Positions 31,352 through 39,072 of a stretch of DNA of 64,000 nucleotides are shown piece after piece. Position numbers and translations under genes: made by a program. Below the pieces are notes generated by a model. The model was not told the DNA's origin. It made no database searches and was given only the letters and a program-made list of their open reading frames with translations. Where the stretch lies: positions 3,596,001 to 3,660,000 of the forward strand of contig NZ_JBGBPY010000001.1 of NCBI RefSeq assembly GCF_041107455.1, in the 5' to 3' direction. Source of the DNA: Rhodanobacter humi. Lineage in GTDB: Bacteria; Pseudomonadota; Gammaproteobacteria; Xanthomonadales; Rhodanobacteraceae. Position 1 is the first letter of the stretch. Each line of letters begins with the position of its first letter.

Positions 31352-34003
31352 ATGCGCAAGTCCCTGGTTTCCGCGATCGCGCTGGCGCTCGCCGTGTCCG
31401 CCGGCAGCGTGCTGGCGTTACCGGCGCAGCCGGCGGCGGCCGCGTCGTCGCTGGCCCCCACCCAGCTGCCGCGTGGCGTTCGGCCCGTGCACTACGCCGT
31501 CGGCATCACGCCGCATGCGGACAAGCTGAGCTTCGACGGCCAGGTGACCGTGGATATCCAGGTGGAGCAGCCCACCCGCAGCATCACGCTGAACGCCGAG
31601 GGCATGACGTTCTCCTCGGTGAAGCTGACGCCGGCCTCGGGCAAGCAGGGTGAAGCCGCCAAGGTGAGCGTGGACGAGAAGACGCAGACCGCCACCTTCA
31701 GTTTCGCCCAGCCGATCGCGCCGGGCAGCTACAAGCTTGCGATGGACTACACCGGCAAGATCGGCACCCAGGCCAACGGCCTGTTCGCGATCGATTACCC
31801 CAGCACTTCCGGCCAGAAGCGCGCGCTGTTCACCCAGTTCGAGAACTCCGACGCGCGCCGCTTCATCCCCTCGTGGGACGAGCCGAACTACAAGGCCACG
31901 TTCGACCTCAGCGTCACCGTGCCCGCCGACGAGATGGCGGTGAGCAACATGCCGGTGGCCAGCAGGACCGCGGCGGGCAACGGCTTGGAGAAGGTCACGT
32001 TCCAGACCACGCCGAAGATGTCCACCTACCTGCTGTTCTTCGGCCTGGGCGATTTCGACCGTGCCACCACCATGTCCGACGGCACCGAGATCGGCGTGGT
32101 GATGCAGAAGGGCAAGGCCGCGCAGGCGAAGTTCGCGCTGGATTCGGCCAAGGCGATCCTGCACGACTACAACGAGTATTTCGGCATCAAGTACCCGCTG
32201 CCCAAGCTGGACAACATCGCCGCGCCGGGCAGCAGCCAGTTCTTCTCGGCGATGGAGAACTGGGGCGCGATCTTCACCTTCGAGTACGCGATGCTGCTCG
32301 ATCCGGCGTACTCCACCCAGGGCGACAAGCAGAACGTGTTCTCCACCGAGGCGCACGAGATGGCGCACCAGTGGTTCGGCGACCTGGTGACCATGCGCTG
32401 GTGGGACAACCTGTGGTTGAACGAGGGCTTCGCCTCGTGGATGGAGGCGCGCGAGACCGAGAAACAGCATCCGGAATGGAACACCGCACTGGGCGCCGTG
32501 CGCGTGCGCGAGGGCGCGATGTCCGCCGATGCGGTGGCGTCGACCCATCCCATCGTGCAGCAGATCGCCACGGTGGAGCAGGCCAGCCAGGCCTTCGACA
32601 CCATCACCTATTCCAAGGGTGAGGCGGTGATCCGCATGCTGGAGGCCTACGTCGGCCCCGAGGCCTGGCGCCAAGGCGTGCACGATTACCTCAAGGCCCA
32701 TGCCTACGGCAACGCGGTGTCCGACGATCTGTGGCACGCGATGGACGGCGTGGCCGGCGGCAAGCCGATCACCCAGGTGGCGCACGACTTCACCCTGCAG
32801 CCGGGCGTGCCGCTGATCAACGTGGGCGCCGCCGTGTGCAGCAACGGCGAGACCACGGTGAAGCTCACCCAGGGCGAGTTCACCAAGGATCGCCCGCACA
32901 AGCAGCCGTTGCGCTGGCATGTGCCGGTGAGCGCCGAGGTCGTGGGCCATCCCGCCACCAGCACCCTGGTCGACGGCAGCGCCACTATCAAGCTGCAGGG
33001 TTGCGGCCCGGTGCTGGTGAACGCGGGGCAGAGCGGCTACTACCGCACGCTGTATGCGCCCGCCCAGCTCGCCGCGCTCAAGCAGGGCTTCGACAAACTC
33101 GCGCCGATCGACCAGCTCGGCCTGATGAGCGACGCCTGGGCGGAGGGCATGGTGGGCCTGCAGCCGGTGTCGGATTTCCTCGACATGGCCAAGGCCACGC
33201 CGGCGAACGCGAATCCCGAGATCTGGTCCGAAGTGGCCGGCAGCCTCACTGCGCTGGACAGCTACTACCGCGGCGACAAGGCGCGGCAGGCCAGCTTCCG
33301 CAAGTACGCGGTGGCACAGCTCAAGCCGGTGTTCGCGCGCGTGGGCTGGGCGCCGAAGCCGGACGAGAGCACCTCCACCACCTTGCTGCGCACGCAGCTC
33401 ATCAGCGCGCTGGCCGAACTGGGCGACAAGGATCTTCTCAGCGAGGTGCGCCGCCGCTACGCCGCGCAGGCCACCGATCCCAAGGCCGTGCCGCCGGCGC
33501 TGCGCAAGATCATCTACGCCATCGTGGCGCAGCATGCGGACGCGGCCACCTGGGACAAGCTGCATGCCGAGGCCAAGGCCGAGAAGTCGCCGATGATCAA
33601 GGACCGCCTGTACGCCTTGCTCGCCATCGCCGAGGACAAGGCACTGGCCCAGCGCGCGCTGGATCTCGCGCTCACCGACGAGCCGGGCGCCACCAACGGC
33701 GCGGGCATGATCGGCGCCGTGTCCTGGCATCACCCGGAACTGGCCTGGAACTTCGCGATGGCGCACCGCGCCCAGGTCGACAAGCTGGTCGACTCCACCT
33801 CGCGCAGCCAGTTCTATCCGCGCCTGGGCGGCAGCTCGTTCGACCCGGCGATGATCGAGAAGATCAAGGCCTACGAGGCGAGCCTGCCGGCCTCCTCGCG
33901 CCGTCCCGCGCAAGCCGCCATCGCGAACATCCAGTACCGCCAGATGATCCGCAAGGATCGCCTGCCGGCGGTGGATGCTTGGCTGGCGAAGCACGGCGGT
34001 TGA
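31352..34003 (+). CDS. M1 family metallo-aminopeptidase, exported
   Basis: An 883-aa zinc aminopeptidase with a signal peptide (MRKSLVSAIALALAVSAGSV). It carries the exopeptidase motif as SAMEN (residues 299-303, where most relatives have GAMEN), the zinc site HEMAHQWFGDLV (His335, Glu336, His339) and NEGFASW with the third ligand at about 358. The C-terminal half is the helical ERAP1-like region. It removes single N-terminal residues from peptides, likely in the periplasm. The ATG follows AGGAGAGGCTCTC. It is monocistronic, with a terminator after it, and complements the S46 dipeptidases elsewhere in the window. Confidence 0.94.
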   Translation: MRKSLVSAIALALAVSAGSVLALPAQPAAAASSLAPTQLPRGVRPVHYAVGITPHADKLSFDGQVTVDIQVEQPTRSITLNAEGMTFSSVKLTPASGKQGEAAKVSVDEKTQTATFSFAQPIAPGSYKLAMDYTGKIGTQANGLFAIDYPSTSGQKRALFTQFENSDARRFIPSWDEPNYKATFDLSVTVPADEMAVSNMPVASRTAAGNGLEKVTFQTTPKMSTYLLFFGLGDFDRATTMSDGTEIGVVMQKGKAAQAKFALDSAKAILHDYNEYFGIKYPLPKLDNIAAPGSSQFFSAMENWGAIFTFEYAMLLDPAYSTQGDKQNVFSTEAHEMAHQWFGDLVTMRWWDNLWLNEGFASWMEARETEKQHPEWNTALGAVRVREGAMSADAVASTHPIVQQIATVEQASQAFDTITYSKGEAVIRMLEAYVGPEAWRQGVHDYLKAHAYGNAVSDDLWHAMDGVAGGKPITQVAHDFTLQPGVPLINVGAAVCSNGETTVKLTQGEFTKDRPHKQPLRWHVPVSAEVVGHPATSTLVDGSATIKLQGCGPVLVNAGQSGYYRTLYAPAQLAALKQGFDKLAPIDQLGLMSDAWAEGMVGLQPVSDFLDMAKATPANANPEIWSEVAGSLTALDSYYRGDKARQASFRKYAVAQLKPVFARVGWAPKPDESTSTTLLRTQLISALAELGDKDLLSEVRRRYAAQATDPKAVPPALRKIIYAIVAQHADAATWDKLHAEAKAEKSPMIKDRLYALLAIAEDKALAQRALDLALTDEPGATNGAGMIGAVSWHHPELAWNFAMAHRAQVDKLVDSTSRSQFYPRLGGSSFDPAMIEKIKAYEASLPASSRRPAQAAIANIQYRQMIRKDRLPAVDAWLAKHGG

Positions 34004-34025
34004 TTCCTGCTGCTGACGACACGAT

Positions 34026-34054
34026 AAGGCCCCGCATGCGGGGCCTTGTTTTTT
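34026..34054 (+). terminator. Intrinsic terminator after the M1 peptidase gene
   Basis: AAGGCCCCGC, AT, GCGGGGCCTT, then G and six T. The stem is 10 bp and perfect. Confidence 0.85.
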
Positions 34055-34288
34055 CTGTTCCTTGGGGTAACAGATTCCGGTATCGCCTGACTGGACTTCC
34101 AGCGGTCGTTGATGACTCAGTCTGAAAATGCTTGCCACCGCGCTGGTGTCGATCAGCCATCGGACGCTGAAGAATTTGCGTGTTCGCTTTCGGCCATTTG
34201 AGACAGTCGCCACTTCTACCCTGTCGCCCCAATGCTGTCCTTCGAGGCTTGAATCGTTGGAACGGGTGGCGTGTACAAGCATGCCACC
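34055..34288. other. Gene-free region before the tetR cassette
   Basis: About 230 bp with noticeably lower GC than the flanks. I see no supported gene or RNA in it. It marks the left boundary of the oxidoreductase cassette. Confidence 0.4.
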
Positions 34289-34317
34289 TTGCAGCTTCAG
34301 ATTAATTTGTGTATGAT
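34289..34317 (+). promoter_or_regulatory. Promoter of the tetR gene, possibly leaderless
   Basis: TTGCAG (34289-34294), 17 bp, TATGAT (34312-34317). The expected transcription start is around 34324-34326, at or just before the ATG at 34327, which leaves no room for a ribosome-binding site. Confidence 0.55.
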
Positions 34318-34327
34318 GTACATCATA
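34312..34327. promoter_or_regulatory. Palindromic operator over the tetR promoter
   Basis: TATGAT, GTAC, ATCATA: a perfect 16-bp palindrome that covers the -10 box and reaches the first base of the start codon. The same half-sites with a 4-bp centre recur before the SDR gene, so this is probably the autoregulatory site of the TetR protein. Confidence 0.65.
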
Positions 34328-34908
34328 TGAGGAAGATCGCTGGCAAATCCAAAGAGGTCACGCACGAACGTATCGTGGAGGTTGCTGCGCGAGCAATTCG
34401 GCGTACGGGCTACGATGGCACCAGTGTCGCCGACATCATGAAGGAGGCTGGCCTTACCCACGGCGGTTTCTATGCGCACTTTCCTTCGCGCGAAGCGATG
34501 CTTGCCGAGGCGGCTGACCGCGCCGGTGCTGATGCCGTTACCGCGTCGTCCCGTGTCGCTGCATTGGCACCGCCTGAACACGCTTTGCAGTCGCTGGTGC
34601 AGGCCTATCTGTCCAAGGAGCACCTGGAGAGCGCGGAACTGGGCTGTCCGGTCGTTGCGCTCGGTTCGGAGATGCCGCGTCAAGCGCCCGAAGTACGTCG
34701 CGCAGCCACGCGGCGCATCAAGGAGATGATCGATGTCGTCGCCCGTCAGTCACCTGACTGGGGGCAGCCCGGTGCGCATGAGCGTGCACTCGTCACGGTG
34801 GCCACCATGGTCGGTGCCCTGCTCCTGGCACGAGCGGTCGACGAACCGAAACTGTCCGATGCGCTACGAAAAGCCGCGTTGAAGTATTTGTCTACTGCCG
34901 ACACCTGA
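34327..34908 (+). CDS. TetR/AcrR family regulator
   Basis: A 193-aa repressor. The N-terminal helix-turn-helix is clear (ERIVEVAARAIRRTGYDGTS, DIMKEAGLTHGGFYAHFPSRE, residues about 15-55). The C-terminal ligand/dimerisation region resembles the TetR_C subgroup that controls dehydrogenase genes (AELGCPVVALGSEMPRQAPEV). The ATG at 34327 was chosen as the first Met that leaves the usual short arm before the helix-turn-helix. It precedes three oxidoreductase genes on the same strand and probably represses them through the operator at 34938-34957. The ligand is unknown; an electrophile or aldehyde would suit the targets (inference). Confidence 0.9.
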   Translation: MRKIAGKSKEVTHERIVEVAARAIRRTGYDGTSVADIMKEAGLTHGGFYAHFPSREAMLAEAADRAGADAVTASSRVAALAPPEHALQSLVQAYLSKEHLESAELGCPVVALGSEMPRQAPEVRRAATRRIKEMIDVVARQSPDWGQPGAHERALVTVATMVGALLLARAVDEPKLSDALRKAALKYLSTADT

Positions 34909-34937
34909 TCGTGGTGGCGAATTTTCATTTGCAAACG

Positions 34938-34957
34938 AATATGATGACTATCATATT
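34938..34957. promoter_or_regulatory. Second TetR-type operator before the SDR gene
   Basis: AATATGAT, GACT, ATCATATT: perfect 8-bp arms around a 4-bp centre, the same TATGAT/ATCATA half-sites as the operator over the tetR start. A TTGCAA at 34929-34934 may be the -35 box, which would place the operator over the spacer and -10 region. Confidence 0.65.
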
Positions 34958-35052
34958 TGTACAACACAACTGGCGGCACCAATCCGTTTCGGCAAGCAGC
35001 GCCGTGCCATCGCCGCCACCCATACCATGAAGACTCACAGGCAGGTATCCCC

Positions 35053-35913
35053 ATGAAATCCAGGCAACCCATTGCGCTCGTCACGGGCGCATCGTCAGGC
35101 ATCGGCGAAGCGACCGCCGGGCAACTCGCCAAGGCCGGCTACAAGGTCTACGGCACCAGCCGGCGCGGTGCGCAATCAGGTCAGCGCGGGTTCGAGATGC
35201 TGGCGCTCGATGTGACTAGCGACGCCTCGGTCGAAGCAGCCGTCAACGCGTTGATCCATTACGAAGGCCGCATCGACCTGCTCGTGAACAACGCCGGCTT
35301 CGGCGTCGCGCCCGCCGCGGCGGAGGAGAGTTCGCTCGACCAAGCCCGCGCCATTTTCGATACCAACTTCTTCGGCATCGTCCGCATGACGCGCGCCGTG
35401 CTTCCGCACATGCGTCAGCAGCACAGCGGCCGCATCATCAATATCGGCTCCGTGCTGGGCTTCCTGCCGATGCCCTACATGGCGCTGTACTCCGCCACCA
35501 AGCACGCAGTCGCAGGCTATTCGGAAGCGCTCGACCATGAACTGCGCACCTTGGGCATTCATGTCTCCGTCGTCGAGCCTGCCTACATCAACACGCCGTT
35601 CGACGCGAACCTGATGAAACCAGACGCACCGCTCGACGTGTATCGCGGCATTTGCGGGGGTGTGGAGCGGCGGGTGAAAGAAGTACTCGTGGGCGCAGAC
35701 GGCCCAGAAGTGGTGGCCGAAATCGTGGTGAAAGCAGCCATGGCAACGAGCCCAGAAATTCGGTACGCCCCTGGACTCGCCAAGCGCATGCGCTTGCTAC
35801 GTCGGTTTGCACCAGCCAGCGTGTTGGATGCCGGCGTTCGGAAAGACCTACGGCTCGACACGTCGGCAACGATGCCACCGCGCGACGCAGCCGCCATTCC
35901 GCTCTCACGTTAA
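35053..35913 (+). CDS. Short-chain dehydrogenase/reductase
   Basis: A 286-aa classical SDR. It has the cofactor motif TGASSGIGEAT at about residues 12-22, NNAG, the catalytic Ser in INIGSVLGFLP and YSATK (Tyr and Lys). The Arg-rich SRRG after strand 2 points to NADP(H). Substrate unknown. The start ATG was taken over the open upstream frame because the SDR fold begins there. First gene of a likely three-gene operon under the TetR operator. Confidence 0.9.
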   Translation: MKSRQPIALVTGASSGIGEATAGQLAKAGYKVYGTSRRGAQSGQRGFEMLALDVTSDASVEAAVNALIHYEGRIDLLVNNAGFGVAPAAAEESSLDQARAIFDTNFFGIVRMTRAVLPHMRQQHSGRIINIGSVLGFLPMPYMALYSATKHAVAGYSEALDHELRTLGIHVSVVEPAYINTPFDANLMKPDAPLDVYRGICGGVERRVKEVLVGADGPEVVAEIVVKAAMATSPEIRYAPGLAKRMRLLRRFAPASVLDAGVRKDLRLDTSATMPPRDAAAIPLSR

Positions 35914-35935
35914 CGAGACCGGAGAAACAGACATC

Positions 35936-36937
35936 ATGAAAGCCTTCCTGCTCGATCGTTACGCAAAAAATGCCAATCTGCGGCTAGGCGACATGCCGGA
36001 GCCCATGCCGGGCGATGACGAGGTACTGGTGCAGATCCACGCCGCTGGCGTGAACTTGCTGGACTCCAAGATCAAGAGCGGCGAGTTCAAGCTCATCCTG
36101 CCGTACCACATGCCGCTCGTGCTCGGCCACGACCTCGCGGGTATGGTGGTTCGCGTTGGGTCACGCGCGCGGCGGTTCAAGGTCGGCGATGAGGTCTATG
36201 CCCGCGCGCCGGACTTCCACATCGGTAGCTTCGCCGAATCCATAGCAGTCAAGGAAAGTGCTCTGGCCCACAAGCCAAAGAGCCTGAGCATGGAGGAAGC
36301 CGCCGCCATCCCGCTGGTCGGCCTGACCGCCTGGCAGGCCCTCGTTGAAAAAGCGAAGCTGAAGAAGGGTCAGAAAGTCTTCATCCAGGCTGGTTCCGGT
36401 GGCGTGGGCACGTTTGCGATCCAGTTGGCGAAGCATCTGGGTGCGACCGTGGCGACGACTACCAGCACGGCCAATGTCGATTGGGTGAAACGCCTCGGCG
36501 CCGACGTCATCGTCGACTACAAGAAGGACAACTTCGAAACCATCCTGCGCGACTACGACGTGGTGCTCAACAGCCAGGATGGCAAGACGCTGGAAAAATC
36601 CCTGCGTATCCTGAAGCCTGGCGGCCAGCTCATTTCCATCTCCGGCCCACCCGATCCCGGTTTCGCAAAAGACATTGGCGCACCCGGCTTCGTGAAACTG
36701 ATCCTGCGCCTGTTGAGCTCCGGGACCCGGCGAAAAGCCAATGCCCTCGGGGTCGACTACGCCTTCCTTTTCATGAAAGCCAGCGGGAGTCAGCTGCATC
36801 AGATCACATCGCTCATCGACGCCGGTGCGATACGCCCGGTGGTGGACAAGATCTTTCCATTCGAATCGACCAACGAAGCCATCGCCTATGTCGAGAAGGG
36901 CCGCGCGAAGGGCAAGGTCGTCGTCAAGCTCAAATGA
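35936..36937 (+). CDS. Zinc-free quinone oxidoreductase-type MDR
   Basis: A 333-aa medium-chain oxidoreductase of the quinone reductase / zeta-crystallin type. It shows GVNLLDSKIKSG, GHDLAGMV, IPLVGLTAWQAL and the cofactor motif AGSGGVGTFAIQLAKHLGA. The cysteine ligands of zinc alcohol dehydrogenases are absent. Such enzymes reduce quinones or activated alkenes with NADPH. It starts 22 bp after the first SDR gene, with GGAGAAACAG before the ATG, so the two are cotranscribed. Confidence 0.9.
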   Translation: MKAFLLDRYAKNANLRLGDMPEPMPGDDEVLVQIHAAGVNLLDSKIKSGEFKLILPYHMPLVLGHDLAGMVVRVGSRARRFKVGDEVYARAPDFHIGSFAESIAVKESALAHKPKSLSMEEAAAIPLVGLTAWQALVEKAKLKKGQKVFIQAGSGGVGTFAIQLAKHLGATVATTTSTANVDWVKRLGADVIVDYKKDNFETILRDYDVVLNSQDGKTLEKSLRILKPGGQLISISGPPDPGFAKDIGAPGFVKLILRLLSSGTRRKANALGVDYAFLFMKASGSQLHQITSLIDAGAIRPVVDKIFPFESTNEAIAYVEKGRAKGKVVVKLK

Positions 36938-36967
36938 GCTTGGCTCCCCTCATTCCCGGAGTCTCCC

Positions 36968-37672
36968 ATGAAAGTTGAGAACGCTGTTGCCCTTGTCACT
37001 GGCGCCAATCGCGGCATCGGACTGGCATTCGCCCGCGAGCTGCTCGCCCGCGGTGCCCGCAAGGTCTACGCCGGTGCGCGCGACACGGCGACCATCACGC
37101 AAGCCGGTGTTCAAGCAGTGCGTCTTGACGTCAATCATCCGGACGATGTGACGGCGACTGCCGCGTTGGCATCGGATGTGACGCTGGTGATCAACAACGC
37201 CGGCATTGCCCAACCCGGTGGCTTTCTTCTGCCGGACAGCGAGAACGTTGCACGACGGCTCTTCGAGACGAACTTCTTCGCTGTGTTGCGCATGAGCAAG
37301 GCGTTTGCACCGATCCTCAAGGCCAACGGCGGCGGTGCCTTGCTCAATGTGCTGTCGGTCGCCTCGTGGGTGAATGGCGGCGAGTTGGCCGCCTATTCGG
37401 CTAGCAAGTCGGCCGCGTGGTCGCTCACGAACGCCTTACGCAACGAACTGGCAGCACAGAAAACGCAAGTGTTGGCGCTGCACATGGGCTACGTCGATAC
37501 GGATCTCACGCACGGATTCGATGTCCCGAAATCCAGTCCGGGGGAGATCGTCAAACGCGCGCTCGACGGACTCGAATCGGGCTTGGATGAGGTGCTGGCG
37601 GATGAGGTCACCGTGCAAGTGAAGCAGGGAATGACAGCGGCCCGGCCCAGTTACCTACCGCAGACCGCTTGA
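36968..37672 (+). CDS. Short-chain dehydrogenase/reductase, second
   Basis: A 234-aa SDR with TGANRGIGLAFA at residues 11-22, NNAG, a catalytic Ser in LSVASWVNGG and YSASKSA (Tyr-Lys). Shorter than the first SDR and not its close copy. Starts 30 bp after the quinone oxidoreductase gene. Substrate unknown. It ends the oxidoreductase cassette; the next gene is on the other strand. Confidence 0.9.
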   Translation: MKVENAVALVTGANRGIGLAFARELLARGARKVYAGARDTATITQAGVQAVRLDVNHPDDVTATAALASDVTLVINNAGIAQPGGFLLPDSENVARRLFETNFFAVLRMSKAFAPILKANGGGALLNVLSVASWVNGGELAAYSASKSAAWSLTNALRNELAAQKTQVLALHMGYVDTDLTHGFDVPKSSPGEIVKRALDGLESGLDEVLADEVTVQVKQGMTAARPSYLPQTA

Positions 37673-37775
37673 AGCCGACCTTCCATCGCGGGCTGGAAAT
37701 CCGGAAACCCGGGTCAGAGTGCACTTCCGAGCGACTGCTGAGGGTCAAAGCCATCGTTGGTTTTGGCGAATAACA

Positions 37776-38939
37776 TCAGCCCAGCGCCGCCTCAATGGCA
37801 TCCAGCGCCGCCTCGATATTCTGCCGAGGCGTGCCGATGTTCATGCGCATGAAGCCGCTGCCGCCGGGGCCGAAGTCGCTGCCGGGGTTCAGGCCCAGCT
37901 TGCAGCGCTGCACGAAGAAATCGCGCAGCGCGGCGTCATCCATGCCCAGCGCGCGACAGTCCAGCCACAGCAGGTAGCCCGCCTCGGCCGGCTGCATGCG
38001 CAGCGCGGGCAGTCGCGCACGCAGGTTTTCGGCAACGAAGTCGCGCGTGCCGGCTAGGTAGCCGAGCAGGGCGCCCAGCCATGCGTCGCCGCTAGACCAT
38101 GCGGCTTCCGCCGCGGCGATCGCGAATGGATTGGCGCCGTCGAGATGCAGGTCGTCGACCTTGCGCGCCACCGCGGCATGCAGCTCCGGCCGCGATGCCA
38201 CCAGCACGGACAGTGCCAGGCTCTGCAGGTTGAAGCTCTTGCTCGGCGAGACTATCGAAATGATGCGGTCGTCCGCGCGGGCGAGCGTGGCCAGCGGGAT
38301 GTGGCGCGCGCCGGGCAGGGCGAGGTCGCCGTGCACTTCGTCGCTGATGATGGCGAGTTCGTGGCGGCGCGCGAGCTGCAGCAGTTCGGTCAGCTCGCCT
38401 TCGCTCCACACACGGCCCACCGGGTTGTGCGGATTGCACAGCAGCAGGGCGCGGGCGCCGTCCTTCGCACATTGCTCCAGCTGCGCGAGATCCATCGTGT
38501 AGCGACCGTCGCTTTCGCGCAGCGGGTTGAACACCAGCTTGCGGCCGCTGGCGCTGGTGGCGTGGAAGAAGCCGCCGTAGACCGGCGGCTGCACGATCAC
38601 CGCGTCGCCGGGTGCCGTCACCGCCTGCAGCGCGGCGGAGAGCGAGGCCAGCACGCCGTTGACCGGCAGGGTGGCCTCGCGTGCCAGCGCCCGGCGATGG
38701 CGCCGCGCGCACCAGCCGATCAGCGCATCGGACAGGCTGGCCGGGTATTGCGTGTAGCCGTAGATGGGATGTCGCGCGCGTTCCTGCAGCGCTTCGACCA
38801 CGCACGGCGGCGCGGCGAAATCCATGTCGGCGATCCACAGCGGCATGACATCGGCCGAGCCGAACTTCCGCACACGGCCGTCGAGCTTCGTCGCGTGGCT
38901 GCCGCGGCGGTCGATGGGCTGGTCGAAGTCGAAGCTCAT
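37776..38939 (-). CDS. PatB/MalY-like PLP C-S lyase (candidate OvoB)
   Basis: A 387-aa fold-type I PLP enzyme of the MalY/PatB group. Recognisable are MPLWIADMDFAAPP at the N-terminus, YGYTQYPASL, LLCNPHNPVGRVW, ISDEVHGDLAL and the PLP-lysine region SIVSPSKSFNLQSLALS. Most relatives are cystathionine beta-lyases. Here the gene directly follows ovoA on the same strand (133 bp), and ovothiol synthesis needs a PLP sulfoxide lyase (OvoB) to cleave the OvoA product. So OvoB is an attractive assignment by context; sequence alone cannot separate it from a general cystathionine beta-lyase. Confidence 0.85.
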   Translation of the reverse strand: MSFDFDQPIDRRGSHATKLDGRVRKFGSADVMPLWIADMDFAAPPCVVEALQERARHPIYGYTQYPASLSDALIGWCARRHRRALAREATLPVNGVLASLSAALQAVTAPGDAVIVQPPVYGGFFHATSASGRKLVFNPLRESDGRYTMDLAQLEQCAKDGARALLLCNPHNPVGRVWSEGELTELLQLARRHELAIISDEVHGDLALPGARHIPLATLARADDRIISIVSPSKSFNLQSLALSVLVASRPELHAAVARKVDDLHLDGANPFAIAAAEAAWSSGDAWLGALLGYLAGTRDFVAENLRARLPALRMQPAEAGYLLWLDCRALGMDDAALRDFFVQRCKLGLNPGSDFGPGGSGFMRMNIGTPRQNIEAALDAIEAALG

Positions 38940-39011
38940 GGGCGGCCACGCGCAACCTGCCTGGCGGCAGGTAGACCGGCTGGTGCGGAGCGGTGGGCTG
39001 TGGCGAGCCCG

Positions 39012-39050
39012 AACCCTCTCCCCCGGCCCCTCTCCCGGGGGGAGAGGGGA
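39012..39050. repeat. CCCTCTCCC-type intergenic palindrome
   Basis: ACCCTCTCCCCCGGCCCCTC with a complementary GGGGGGAGAGGGGA. It lies between the PatB-like gene and ovoA and belongs to a family found at least six times in the window. It could form a hairpin in the message between the two coding regions. Confidence 0.65.
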
Positions 39051-39072
39051 GCAGGGCGGCGGCCCGTTCGAC

